From positions 372,001-436,000 of the forward strand of contig NZ_JAKZFT010000001.1 of the NCBI RefSeq assembly GCF_022808985.1: 64,000 nt of DNA. Direction: 5' to 3'. Within the stretch, counting starts at the first letter, position 1. Every line of letters starts with the position of its first letter. A program made the position numbers and the translations under genes. This document shows positions 9,290 through 20,116 of the stretch, in pieces. The notes under the pieces are model-generated. The model ran no database searches, was not told where the DNA came from, and saw only the letters and a list, made by a program, of their open reading frames with translations. The stretch comes from Geotalea sp. SG265 (GTDB lineage: Bacteria > Desulfobacterota > Desulfuromonadia > Geobacterales > Geobacteraceae).

Positions 9290-9355
9290 TCAGTGAAGAG
9301 TGAGGTGTTAGGGGTGAGGAGTCAAGGCGGTTTTTTCACCTCACTCCTCACTCCT
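9290..9355. repeat. Degenerate TCACTCC/GGAGTGA repeats between trxB and yifB
   Basis: Opposed runs of GTGAAGAGTGAGGTG-like and CACCTCACTCCTCACTCC-like repeats. GAGTGAGGTG (9298-9307) pairs with CACCTCACTC (9337-9346), so the spacer can fold as a hairpin in the trxB 3' region. Related stretches occur at four other intergenic sites in the window. Confidence 0.7.
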
Positions 9356-9361
9356 CGCGCC

Positions 9362-10327
<966 letters not shown>

Positions 10328-10395
10328 TTATATAAGGTTGCGATAACATACCAGCATGAAAGGCAAATTGCAAGGCGGCAGCCGGGTCTTTGTCA

Positions 10396-10424
10396 TTGAC
10401 CGTGCCCCGGCCCTCTGTTAAACT
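10396..10424 (+). promoter_or_regulatory. Sigma-70 promoter for the outer-membrane protein gene at 10461
   Basis: TTGACC at 10396-10401 and TAAACT at 10419-10424 have a 17-base spacer and lie about 36 bases before the start codon. Confidence 0.55.
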
Positions 10425-10460
10425 TCACACACATATATTGCTATGCACAAGGAGGAAACA

Positions 10461-11216
10461 ATGGTTAAACGGATTGCTTCGTTAGTGCTGTGCCTGAGTC
10501 TTGCGATCGCCGGCACTGCTGTAGCACGGGATATCAGGTTCAGTTCCGGGCTCACCCAGGATGAGTTCAAGCATCTGGTCAAGGAAGCCGGTACGGCCAT
10601 GGCTTACCGCAATACTACCCCTGCCGAGCCCCTCGGCATTACCGGTTTCGATGCCGGAATCGAAGTAAGTGCCGTTTCCATCAAGAAAGACGGAGCTAAT
10701 TGGCAGAGCGCCTTCAACGGCAATGCCCCTTCATACCTGTACCTGCCGAAACTCCGTGTTCGCAAAGGGCTCCCCTTCGGCCTCGACATCGGCGCCATGT
10801 ATTCCTACATTCCCGACAGCAATATCAAGCTTTATGGCGCCGAAATCAGCAAGGCGATCCTGGAAGGAACAGCTGTGACTCCTGCCCTCGGCGTCCGCGC
10901 CACCTACACCAAGCTTGCCGGTGTGGGCGATCTCGACCTGCAGACGGTGGGAGTGGATGCCTCCGTAAGCAAAGGCTTCCTCTTCGTTACCCCCTATGCG
11001 GGAGCAGGCGCGGTCTGGATCGACAGCAAGGCAAAGGGGAATCTCCAAACACTTTCAGCTTCACTCCCGACTGGCCCGCTTAAATCAGAAAAGCTCTGGC
11101 AGCCCCGCGTCTTCGGTGGTCTCAAGCTGACCCCCCTGCCGCTTGTGGGCATCACCGCCGAAGTTGAATATGCAGCCCGCCCCATCTACTCACTGAAGGC
11201 GGCCGTCAACTTCTAA
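10461..11216 (+). CDS. Putative outer-membrane beta-barrel protein
   Basis: A 251-residue exported protein. A signal peptide (VLCLSLAIAGTAVARD) is followed by a helical stretch, then repeating strands such as FGLDIGAMYSYIP, FLFVTPYAGAGAVWID and VGITAEVEYAARPIYSLKAAVNF, ending in Phe. This looks like a small barrel of the type often annotated as hypothetical outer-membrane protein. AAGGAGG lies just before the ATG at 10461, so the earlier in-frame ATG at 10443 is rejected. The cation-efflux gene begins 40 bases downstream and may be on the same transcript. No specific function can be given. Confidence 0.75.
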   Translation: MVKRIASLVLCLSLAIAGTAVARDIRFSSGLTQDEFKHLVKEAGTAMAYRNTTPAEPLGITGFDAGIEVSAVSIKKDGANWQSAFNGNAPSYLYLPKLRVRKGLPFGLDIGAMYSYIPDSNIKLYGAEISKAILEGTAVTPALGVRATYTKLAGVGDLDLQTVGVDASVSKGFLFVTPYAGAGAVWIDSKAKGNLQTLSASLPTGPLKSEKLWQPRVFGGLKLTPLPLVGITAEVEYAARPIYSLKAAVNF

Positions 11217-11256
11217 GTGCTACCGAATACTGACACAAGGCTCAACAGGAACGGAT

Positions 11257-12231
11257 ATGAGCGCTGAAACACATCTGGATCAAAGCATCGCCGGCAGGTT
11301 CAAGTATGCCATCATCCTTACCGCTTTGACCCTGGTTGCCGAAGTTGCCGGCGGCATCTGGACGAACTCCCTTGCCCTTCTGTCCGATGCCGCCCATGTC
11401 TTCCTCGATATGTTCGCCCTGCTCCTCTCCCTGGGGGCGATCAGGCTTGCCGCTATACCCGTTTCAGAGACCCGCACCTTCGGCTGGCACCGCACCGAGG
11501 TCTTCGCCTCGTTCGTCAACGGAATCTCGGTGCTGCTTATCGCCCTGGGCATCATGTATGAGGCATGGGGAAGGTTCCTCCAACCCCAGGAGGTCAAGAG
11601 CCTCCCCATGTTCATCATCGCCCTGGTCGGTCTGATCATGAACCTGCTGTCCGCCTCGGCCCTGCACCAGCACTCCCACGATGACCTCAACGTCCGCAGC
11701 GCCTTTCTTCATGTCATCGGCGATGCGGCAGCCTCCGTCGGCGTCATTGCCGGCGGCGTCATCATGTATTTCACCGGCTGGTACGTGCTCGATGCCGTTG
11801 TTTCGGTCGCCATAGGCTTCGTTATCTTTTCCGGCTCCTGGCGGGTCATCCGGGAATCGGTGCACATCCTGCTGGAGGGGGTGCCGCGGAACATGAGCGT
11901 GACCGAGGTCTCGGAAGCGATGCGCTCCATCGACGGGGTCAACAGCGTTCACCACCTGAATATCTGGACCATTTGCTCCCATATCCTGGCGCTTTCGGCC
12001 CACGTGGACATCCTGCCAGATCACAAGGACAATCAGACCGAGGTCCTGCGCCGCATCGAGGAGCTTCTCTTCGAACGCTACCACATATCCCACACCACCC
12101 TGCAGGCGGAGTGCACCAGGTGCGTGGAAGGTCCGATCATCAAGGAAATGCGCCATCGTCCCCGCGCCGCCCACAGCCATGACCATAGCCATGAGCACGG
12201 CACCTGCAGCCACGGCCATCACCATCACTAA
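11257..12231 (+). CDS. Cation diffusion facilitator (CDF) metal exporter
   Basis: A 324-residue inner-membrane antiporter, likely for Zn, Co, Cd or a similar divalent metal. Six membrane helices occupy about residues 15-210. The transport-site pattern ALLSDAAHVFLD in the second helix and HVIGDAAASVG in the fifth carry the expected Asp/His metal ligands. The cytoplasmic C-terminal domain follows (VHHLNIWTICSHILALSAHVDI). The protein ends with a His-rich tail (SHDHSHEHGTCSHGHHHH) that would bind metal. It closely resembles CzcD/ZitB. It is downstream of the outer-membrane protein gene and ends just before a structured repeat. Confidence 0.92.
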   Translation: MSAETHLDQSIAGRFKYAIILTALTLVAEVAGGIWTNSLALLSDAAHVFLDMFALLLSLGAIRLAAIPVSETRTFGWHRTEVFASFVNGISVLLIALGIMYEAWGRFLQPQEVKSLPMFIIALVGLIMNLLSASALHQHSHDDLNVRSAFLHVIGDAAASVGVIAGGVIMYFTGWYVLDAVVSVAIGFVIFSGSWRVIRESVHILLEGVPRNMSVTEVSEAMRSIDGVNSVHHLNIWTICSHILALSAHVDILPDHKDNQTEVLRRIEELLFERYHISHTTLQAECTRCVEGPIIKEMRHRPRAAHSHDHSHEHGTCSHGHHHH

Positions 12232-12238
12232 CCATATT

Positions 12239-12361
12239 GAAAAACGTCATGAGGAGATCGGTATGCAAGGCTCAGGCGAGGGAAGGAAGGAATCGTACAG
12301 GGTGTACGTCGGATTCCCAAGCAAGCGGCAACACCGCAGACCGCCCCCGCAGTAGTTTTTC
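12239..12361. repeat. Structured intergenic repeat, copy 1 (upstream of ilvA)
   Basis: The outer ends GAAAAAC (12239-12245) and GTTTTTC (12355-12361) pair, followed by further interrupted pairing of CGGTATGC-like and GCAGACCG segments. The centre is a hairpin, CGTACA (12294-12299) with TGTACG (12303-12308). The motif GGCAACACCGCAGA is at 12327-12340, starting 19 bases after the inner hairpin. Copy 2 at 28202-28325 has the same plan and nearly the same motif at the same distance. Confidence 0.75.
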
Positions 12362-12376
12362 TCGGAGTTTCCCTCC

Positions 12377-13585
12377 ATGCTTGAATATAGCCTGATTCAC
12401 GAAGCGGACGATCGCCTGAAAAAGCGGGTGCGCCGCACCGAATTAATCCATTCCCACTATTTCACCGAAAAAACCGGCACCCCCGTCTTCCTCAAATGCG
12501 AAAACCTGCAGCGGACCGGCTCCTTCAAAATCCGCGGGGCTCTCAACTTCATGACCGCCCAGCCGCGGGCCAGACTGGAAAAGGGGGTAATTACCGCCTC
12601 GGCGGGCAACCATGCCCAGGGTGTGGCATTTTCCGCCGATCTCCTCGGGGTGAAGGCCATGGTCTTCATGCCGGAAAGCACCCCGCCCCAGAAGGTCTTT
12701 GCCACCAGGGATTATGGTGCAGAGGTGGTTCTCACCGGAAAGAATTTCGACGAGGCCTACGCCGCCGCTCTTTTGACCCAGAAAGAGACCGGGGCGCTGT
12801 TCGTCCACCCTTTCGACGATCCCTTGGTCATGGCGGGCCAGGGAACGATCGGCCTGGAAATCCTCGAGCAGTTGCCGGACCTGGGGACAATCCTCGTCCC
12901 CATCGGCGGTGGAGGCCTCATCGCCGGTATTGCCTCCGCTATTAAAGAATCCCACCCACGGGTGCGGATTATCGGCGTCGAGTCGGTCGCCGCTCCCTCC
13001 ATGCACGGCTCGCTGCAGAGGGGTAAAATTACCGAGATGCCGTTAAAGGTCAGCCTGGCCGACGGCATTGCGGTGAAAAGGGTCGGGAAGAACACTTTTC
13101 CCATTATCAGGGAACTGGTGGACGAGGTGGTGTTGGTTGAGGAGGAGGAAATCGCCCAGGCGATCGTCTCCCTGCTGGAAAGGAGCAAGCTTTTGGTGGA
13201 GGGGGCGGGCGCCGTCACACTGGCGGCAATTCTCAACGACAAGGTGGATGCCTTGCGAGGCAAGACGGTCTGTCTCCTCTCCGGCGGCAACATCGACGTC
13301 AAGACCATCTCCATCGTGGTGGAGCGCGGACTTTTGGCTTCAGGACGCTATCTGAAGCTGAAGGTGGAGTTGGACGACGTGCCGGGATCCCTGGCACGCC
13401 TCTCCGCAGACATCGCCGAAACCCGCGCCAATATATCCCTCATCACCCACGACCGCCGATCCAAGTCCTTACCCATCGGCAAAACGGAAGTGCTGCTGGA
13501 GCTGGAAACCCGTGGCTTCGAACATATCCGCGAGACAGTCGATTATCTGGACAAGCGGGGTTACGGGCTGGAAGTACTGAAGTGA
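12377..13585 (+). CDS. ilvA: Threonine ammonia-lyase (threonine dehydratase) with ACT domain
   Basis: A 402-residue PLP enzyme converting L-threonine to 2-oxobutanoate, the entry to isoleucine synthesis. The PLP lysine is in GSFKIRGALNF, the glycine-rich phosphate-binding loop is IGGGGLIAGIA, and SAGNHAQGVA matches the family. A single C-terminal ACT domain begins near residue 330 (LKVELDDVPGSLARLSADIAE). This is the short form, without the paired ACT-like domains of the long biosynthetic IlvA, so allosteric control may differ from E. coli IlvA. The start is ATG at 12377. A structured repeat occupies its upstream region. Its last 25 bases overlap the convergent transferase gene. Confidence 0.92.
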   Translation: MLEYSLIHEADDRLKKRVRRTELIHSHYFTEKTGTPVFLKCENLQRTGSFKIRGALNFMTAQPRARLEKGVITASAGNHAQGVAFSADLLGVKAMVFMPESTPPQKVFATRDYGAEVVLTGKNFDEAYAAALLTQKETGALFVHPFDDPLVMAGQGTIGLEILEQLPDLGTILVPIGGGGLIAGIASAIKESHPRVRIIGVESVAAPSMHGSLQRGKITEMPLKVSLADGIAVKRVGKNTFPIIRELVDEVVLVEEEEIAQAIVSLLERSKLLVEGAGAVTLAAILNDKVDALRGKTVCLLSGGNIDVKTISIVVERGLLASGRYLKLKVELDDVPGSLARLSADIAETRANISLITHDRRSKSLPIGKTEVLLELETRGFEHIRETVDYLDKRGYGLEVLK

Positions 13586-14277
13586 CCGGACAGCGATAAG
13601 CTGCGACTGGCTAGAAAGCTGCGGGTCAAGGGGGCACCGTTTTCCGGATCGAGCAGTTCCGGCCTGAGCAGGTCCGCGGCGGTATCCACGTCGTACCAGG
13701 GGGGCAGCAGCGCCGCTGAAATGCCCAGCCGCTCCGCAGCAGCTAGGCTTTCGCCCAGCACCGTGCTGCTGGACCAGGCAATATTGCGGAAAAGCTCCCC
13801 ATGTAGCTGTTTCAACCCAAGAAGATAATACCCGCCATCGAGGCTCGGGCCGAAGACAGCCTGAACATGCTCATCCGCCAGCTTAGCGAATGCCTCCTCC
13901 ACATATGCGGCGGGCAGATCGGGGGAATCGGTGCCGATGATCGCCACCTGCCTGTAACCGCGCCCGAAGGCCTCCAGAAATGCATTCTGCATCCGCTCGC
14001 CAAGGTCGTTGCCGGCCTGGGGTAGCACGGTGATGCCTTCGCCTACTCCACGGAAATAGTGGCCGGCCCCTACCCCACCCTGATAAAAGAGGTGCAGCGC
14101 CACGTCTTTAATGGCGGTCGCCTTGGCCAAGGTATCAAGGAACATGCAACGGTACAGTTCGGCGGCAGCATCAGGAGACAGAAAGGGCACGAGGCGGGTC
14201 TTGACCATTCCCGCCATTGGCTCCTTGGCAAAGATGAGAAGGGCTCTTTTCGTCAAACCTGGAACCTTAGCAACCAT
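13561..14277 (-). CDS. TIGR04282-type glycosyltransferase/nucleotidyltransferase-like protein (DUF2064)
   Basis: A 238-residue protein with a GT-A-like fold. The N-terminal motif LLIFAKEPMAGMVKTRL is diagnostic of the TIGR04282/DUF2064 family, and IGTDSPDLP provides the acidic metal-binding motif. Some members act in arsenosugar synthesis, but no arsenic genes are near, so the substrate is left open. The ATG at 14277 is chosen because family similarity begins there; an upstream extension would overlap folE2. It starts 22 bases after the folE2 stop, so it is probably co-transcribed. It overlaps the ilvA 3' end by 25 bases on the opposite strand. Confidence 0.8.
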   Translation of the reverse strand: MVAKVPGLTKRALLIFAKEPMAGMVKTRLVPFLSPDAAAELYRCMFLDTLAKATAIKDVALHLFYQGGVGAGHYFRGVGEGITVLPQAGNDLGERMQNAFLEAFGRGYRQVAIIGTDSPDLPAAYVEEAFAKLADEHVQAVFGPSLDGGYYLLGLKQLHGELFRNIAWSSSTVLGESLAAAERLGISAALLPPWYDVDTAADLLRPELLDPENGAPLTRSFLASRSLSLSGHFSTSSP

Positions 14278-14299
14278 GCACGAAGAGCAAAGTATAGCT

Positions 14300-15115
14300 T
14301 TATCCACAATTTCCGCTGTTTTCAACAGGCTTATCCACAGCCAGCTCCCGTTTGTCCCGTTCGATGGCGGCATAGGCGGAATGCTTGTGAATAGATTCGA
14401 AATTCTCCGCTTCCACGGAAAACCAGGTGATGTTGTCTATGGCAAGAAGCTTCTGGGTCGCCTCGCGCACCATGTCCTCCACGAATTTCGGGTTTTCGTA
14501 AGCCCGTTCCGTGACCAGCTTTTCGTCCTCGCGCTTCAGCAGTGAATAAACCGGGCTGGATCCGCATCCTTCCACGATCTCGATCAAGTCCTCAATCCAG
14601 ATGAATTCCCGGTAGCGGACCTTGACCGTCATGATGCTGCGCTGGTTGTGTGCGCCGTACCGCGAAAGCTCCTTGCTGCAGGGACAGAGGGACGTCACCG
14701 GCACCTTGATGCCGAGGACGAAATCGAAATGGGAGGAAAGGCTGGCGCTGAACTCGCAGGTATACTCCATGAGGCTTTTGGCACCGGAAGCCGGAGCCTG
14801 TTTTTCGATGAAGTAGGGGAACTCTATCTCCAGGTGGGCGGTGCTAGCCCCCAGTTTTTCCTTCATCTTCTCCAGCATGGCCTCCATCTTGTCCAAGGCG
14901 ATCTCCTCGCGGTAGACATTGAGGATCTCGATGAAGCGGCTCATGTGCGTCCCCTTGAAGTGATGGGGCAGGTCCACGTACATGTTGATCCGGGCCACGG
15001 TGTGCTGGATGGACTTGTTCTTGTCCATGACAACGATGGGATAGGAGATGTCCTTGACCCCCACCTTGCCGATGGGGATGTTGCGGTTATCGCGGGATTT
15101 CTGCATGTCCGGCAT
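14300..15115 (-). CDS. folE2: GTP cyclohydrolase FolE2 (type IB)
   Basis: A 271-residue metal-dependent enzyme forming 7,8-dihydroneopterin triphosphate from GTP. Signature stretches are MPDMQKSRDNRNIPIGKVG, RINMYVDLPHHFKGTHMSRF and TSLCPCSKELS with the catalytic cysteine. The ATG at 15115 matches the family N-terminus; a longer frame to a GTG at 15154 would read through repeat DNA and is rejected. It follows queC at about 36 bases on the same strand. The product feeds both folate and queuosine synthesis, so the pairing with queC points to queuosine. Confidence 0.93.
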   Translation of the reverse strand: MPDMQKSRDNRNIPIGKVGVKDISYPIVVMDKNKSIQHTVARINMYVDLPHHFKGTHMSRFIEILNVYREEIALDKMEAMLEKMKEKLGASTAHLEIEFPYFIEKQAPASGAKSLMEYTCEFSASLSSHFDFVLGIKVPVTSLCPCSKELSRYGAHNQRSIMTVKVRYREFIWIEDLIEIVEGCGSSPVYSLLKREDEKLVTERAYENPKFVEDMVREATQKLLAIDNITWFSVEAENFESIHKHSAYAAIERDKRELAVDKPVENSGNCG

Positions 15116-15129
15116 GACGTCGGTTTCTT

Positions 15130-15170
15130 TCACTTTTCTCTCTTCACTCTTCACCCTTCACACCTCACTG
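15130..15170. repeat. TCACTC-type degenerate repeat between queC and folE2
   Basis: A run of TTCACTCTTCACCCTTCACACCTCACT-like units (shown in plus orientation) covers the spacer and extends into the last codons of queC. It is the same family as the repeats at 9290, 21225, 23405 and 62580. Confidence 0.55.
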
Positions 15171-15840
15171 CATAGGGGACCGGATCGGCAACACCGGCCT
15201 CGGCAAAGCCCTTCAACCTCAGACGGCAGGAATCGCACAGACCGCAGGCAAGCCCTGCGGGGGTCGGATCGTAGCAGGAATGGGTTCTGCCGTAGTCAAC
15301 CCCCAGGGTAAGCCCGGTGCGAATTATCTCAGCCTTGGTCATGGCAATGAGTGGCGCATGTATGGCAAATCTGCCAGTACCTTCAACCCCTGCCTTTGTG
15401 GCAAGGTTCGCCGTCTTCTCGAAAGCGGCGATGTATTCGGGGCGGCAGTCGGGATAGCCAGAATAATCCAGGGCATTGACACCGATGAAAATGTCGAAGG
15501 CTCCCAGCACCTCGGCCCACCCTAGGGCAAAGGAAAGAAATATGGTGTTTCTCGCCGGCACATAAGTCACTGGAATGCCTGCTCCCACTCCTTCCTTGGG
15601 CACAGCCACGTCTGCGGTGAGGGCGCTCCCCCCCATTTTGCGCAGGTCGAAGCTGACCACCATGTGCTCGGCCGCCCCCATCGCCTTGGCGTTGGCCTTG
15701 GCAGTCGCCAGCTCCACAGCATGGCGCTGTCCGTAGTCAAAGCTCATGGCATAGGGCTCGAAACCCTCATGCCGGGCAATCGCCATGCAGGTGGTGGAGT
15801 CCAGCCCGCCACTGTATAGAACTACTGCTTTCTTTTTCAT
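15151..15840 (-). CDS. queC: 7-cyano-7-deazaguanine synthase
   Basis: A 229-residue ATP-dependent enzyme making preQ0 from 7-carboxy-7-deazaguanine in queuosine biosynthesis. The PP-loop [10 protein letters not shown] is at the N-terminus. Three clustered cysteines in [17 protein letters not shown] bind zinc at the C-terminal end. Length is normal. The start ATG at 15840 has AGGGAG a few bases upstream. The rpoD terminator lies just upstream, so the transcript either begins in that short gap or comes from read-through. It is followed by folE2, the first enzyme of the same pathway. Confidence 0.95.
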   Translation of the reverse strand: MKKKAVVLYSGGLDSTTCMAIARHEGFEPYAMSFDYGQRHAVELATAKANAKAMGAAEHMVVSFDLRKMGGSALTADVAVPKEGVGAGIPVTYVPARNTIFLSFALGWAEVLGAFDIFIGVNALDYSGYPDCRPEYIAAFEKTANLATKAGVEGTGRFAIHAPLIAMTKAEIIRTGLTLGVDYGRTHSCYDPTPAGLACGLCDSCRLRLKGFAEAGVADPVPYAVRCEG

Positions 15841-15865
15841 CCCGCTCCCTCTGCTTCCCCAAACT

Positions 15866-15897
15866 AAAAGGCCGCGCCGTTCTCACGGTGCGGCCTC
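15866..15897 (-). terminator. Rho-independent terminator of rpoD
   Basis: GGCCGCACCG (15895-15886 on the minus strand) pairs with CGGCGCGGCC (15879-15870) and is followed by TTTT. Confidence 0.85.
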
Positions 15898-15905
15898 ATT
15901 GCTCT

Positions 15906-17666
<1,761 letters not shown>

Positions 17667-17691
17667 TACTTCACCTCATTGCCGTGTATAT

Positions 17692-19464
17692 CTATAGTAA
17701 TTGCGATTTCCTGTTTCGCAAGGTATCCAATTTCCTTAATATTTCCCAATATCGCTCCGAATCGGAATCCAGTCTGGCCAGCTCCCTCTTCAGTTCCTTC
17801 ACTTCACCGTCCTTCAATTGAGACCGGTCCCGGCTCATGCGACACTGGTCGAAGGCCTTTGCTGCATCTATCTCTTCCAGGCGGTCCTCGTCCATGAAAA
17901 TGGCGGCAAGCCGGCTGCGCTCCTCGGGTGAGCCGATCTGCTCCAGTATCAGCGCCCAGTCTATACCGGCATGGGATTCGCTCTGGGCGATGATCGATTC
18001 GGCGACTGGCAAAAGGTCGGCAGAAAAGAGATTGGCCGGACCCGATTGTCGCACCCGTCTGATAACGCCCGGATATTTACCCATCAGGGCAAGGAGCGTC
18101 TCTTCAGGGCCGTTGGCACGGCGCGGGGCGCTCCGTTCTTTCCTTGGGGCAAGATCGGCAGCGGTGATGGCCCCCCGGCCGATCTTCCTTTGAAGCTGCC
18201 GTAAATCCACCCCCAGCTTCCTGGCTATCTCCTTGACGTAGAGCTCGCGCTCGATGGGGTTGACGATCTTCGCCAAGCGCGGCGCCAACGCCTCTATTAT
18301 GGCCACTTTCCCTTCGACGGTACCACTGTCGAACTGTCCCAGGAGTTCGGCGAAAAAGAACTCGAATATGGGTCGAGCCTTGGCCAGATGATCGGCAAAG
18401 GCCGCAGCCCCCTTGGTCTTGAGAAAGCTATCCGGATCGTCCCCCGATGGCAGCTCTATGACCCCTGCCGGCAGCTTTTCATCGAGAAAAAGCTTCATGC
18501 TGCGCAGGGTTGCCTTCTTGCCGGCACTATCCCCGTCGAAGAGGGTATAAACCTTCTTTGCATAGCGCTGCAGCAGCTTGATGTGCCCATTGGTCAGAGC
18601 CGTGCCGCAGGTTGCTACTACATTTCTGATGCCGGCCTGGTAGAGGGCCAAGTGGTCGAAGTACCCCTCGACAATGATGCCGTTTTCCTTCTCCCGCATG
18701 GCGTGCTTGGCCAGGTTAAGGCCGAAGAGCACCTCGCTCTTGTGGTAAATGGGGGACTCGGGCGAATTTATGTACTTGGGGAGCGAGTCGTCCAGTACCC
18801 GCCCTCCAAAGCCGATAGGCCGCCCATGCATGTCGGCAATTACAAACAGCAGCCGGTTGCGGAAGGTATCATAGTGGCGTACGCTACCTTCGCGGCGCTT
18901 GACCAACCCCAACTTCTCCGCCAGGTCCATGGGTACACGCTGCTGTTCCAGGTGCCTGGTCAGGCTGTCCCATTTATCGGGGGCAAAGCCGATGCCGTAC
19001 GCTTCGGCGGTGGCAGCATCTACACCGCGCCTTTCCAGGTAGGCTCGCCCCGCCTCCGCCGCCGGGTCGCTAAGCAGCAGCCGTCGGTAAAACCTCGCCG
19101 CCTGCTCGTTGATCCGGTAGAGCAGTTCCCGTTCATCGCTCTGCCGCTTTTCTGAAGCAGTGCGGGGGCGATCCTCGATAGTGACGCCAACACGCTTGGC
19201 CAGGAACTTAACCGCTTCCGGAAAGGTGAGCCCCTCTATCTTCATGATGAAGGAGATGGCATTGCCGCCGACCCCGCATCCGAAGCAATGGAAGATACCC
19301 CGCGCCGGGTTGACGTTGAACGATCCGGTCTTCTCCCCATGAAAGGGGCAAATCCCCTGGTAGTTGGCCCCCGACTTCCTCAGGCTGACGTAATCCGAAA
19401 CAACTTCCAGGATCGAGGCCCGTTCCCGTACCTCGTTAACCTTATCGTCGGGAATCATGGACAT
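17692..19464 (-). CDS. dnaG: DNA primase
   Basis: A 590-residue primase that makes RNA primers for replication. The N-terminal zinc ribbon (CPFHGEKTGSF, HCFGCGVGG), the TOPRIM core (GIIVEGYFDHLALY, LFDGDSAGKKA) and a C-terminal helicase-binding region are present in the usual order. The ATG at 19464 is preferred because GAAGG lies 7 bases upstream. A TTG 24 bases earlier has no clear ribosome site. It sits 25 bases before rpoD, the classic macromolecular-synthesis arrangement. Confidence 0.96.
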   Translation of the reverse strand: MSMIPDDKVNEVRERASILEVVSDYVSLRKSGANYQGICPFHGEKTGSFNVNPARGIFHCFGCGVGGNAISFIMKIEGLTFPEAVKFLAKRVGVTIEDRPRTASEKRQSDERELLYRINEQAARFYRRLLLSDPAAEAGRAYLERRGVDAATAEAYGIGFAPDKWDSLTRHLEQQRVPMDLAEKLGLVKRREGSVRHYDTFRNRLLFVIADMHGRPIGFGGRVLDDSLPKYINSPESPIYHKSEVLFGLNLAKHAMREKENGIIVEGYFDHLALYQAGIRNVVATCGTALTNGHIKLLQRYAKKVYTLFDGDSAGKKATLRSMKLFLDEKLPAGVIELPSGDDPDSFLKTKGAAAFADHLAKARPIFEFFFAELLGQFDSGTVEGKVAIIEALAPRLAKIVNPIERELYVKEIARKLGVDLRQLQRKIGRGAITAADLAPRKERSAPRRANGPEETLLALMGKYPGVIRRVRQSGPANLFSADLLPVAESIIAQSESHAGIDWALILEQIGSPEERSRLAAIFMDEDRLEEIDAAKAFDQCRMSRDRSQLKDGEVKELKRELARLDSDSERYWEILRKLDTLRNRKSQLL

Positions 19465-19491
19465 CTTGAAACCTTCATGGAGCGACAAACA

Positions 19492-20001
19492 CTATTTCTG
19501 TCTGCTCGTCCCCGTGCGATGAACCGCAGCGCCATCCCACCCGGCAATGATCTCCCTGCCCGAAGCAATGAACGGCTGGGCCGTCCGGGATCTGAGCAGG
19601 TACCCCTTGATCCAGTCCGGTGCCGGCTTGGTGGTGGCAAGATAGAGAATCATGCAGAGAATGAATGCCCCTTCGAGAAAGCCGAAAACAATGCCGCCAA
19701 CCCGGTTCAATCCACCAAGCAGCATGATCTTGAGAATGGTGGTCAGCAAGTGTCCGAGGAGATAGAAAAGCAGCCCGAGAACAATGAAGATGAGGAAAAA
19801 CGACAGGACCAGCGCCACACGCTGGGGCAAGTGAATAAAAGGTCTGATTGCTTCCGCAATATATGGATAATATCTGAAGGCAGCCCAGCCCCCAGTAACC
19901 AGGCCAAGGAGAGAACATGCCTCTCGCACCAGACCTTTCATGAAACCCTTGACGACAAAACCGATGAGAATGGCCCAGATAAGGATATCAAGAAGGATCA
20001 T
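19492..20001 (-). CDS. CvpA family membrane protein
   Basis: A 169-residue inner-membrane protein with four hydrophobic helices (residues about 4-20, 30-48, 62-85 and 100-120) and the family start DILIWAILIGFVVKGFMKGL. The CvpA domain was named for colicin V production and is now linked to envelope homeostasis; its molecular activity is not settled. The C-terminal tail is polar. It lies 27 bases before dnaG inside the rpsU-rpoD block, downstream of a terminator-like hairpin after yqeY. Confidence 0.85.
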   Translation of the reverse strand: MILLDILIWAILIGFVVKGFMKGLVREACSLLGLVTGGWAAFRYYPYIAEAIRPFIHLPQRVALVLSFFLIFIVLGLLFYLLGHLLTTILKIMLLGGLNRVGGIVFGFLEGAFILCMILYLATTKPAPDWIKGYLLRSRTAQPFIASGREIIAGWDGAAVHRTGTSRQK

Positions 20002-20030
20002 GCAAATACCCGCTGCCGGTTGTAGCCCAT

Positions 20031-20070
20031 AAAGTAAAAAGTAGGGGCAATTACGAAAATCGCCCCCACC
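20031..20070 (-). terminator. Terminator-like hairpin between yqeY and cvpA
   Basis: GTGGGGGC (20069-20062 on the minus strand) pairs with GCCCCTAC (20048-20041) and is followed by TTTTTACTTT. It could lower cvpA-dnaG-rpoD expression relative to rpsU, as hairpins do in the classic operon. Confidence 0.75.
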
Positions 20071-20116
20071 TGTTTAAGTAAGCCTGTCGTCAGGAAAGTC
20101 TGGTCCTAGCCATAAA

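Noticed and set aside
8332-9303. 323-codon plus-strand frame over yifB
   Set aside because: It is antisense to an unmistakable AAA+ gene; codon use follows the complement.
9290-9355. CRISPR-like array from repeated TCACTCC units
   Set aside because: Units are short, degenerate and contiguous with no equal-length spacers, and no cas genes are present.
14278-14373. N-terminal extension of the TIGR04282 protein
   Set aside because: It would run into folE2 and has no similarity to the family start.
15116-15154. GTG start for folE2 at 15154
   Set aside because: The extra 13 codons read repeat DNA and precede the conserved family start at 15115.
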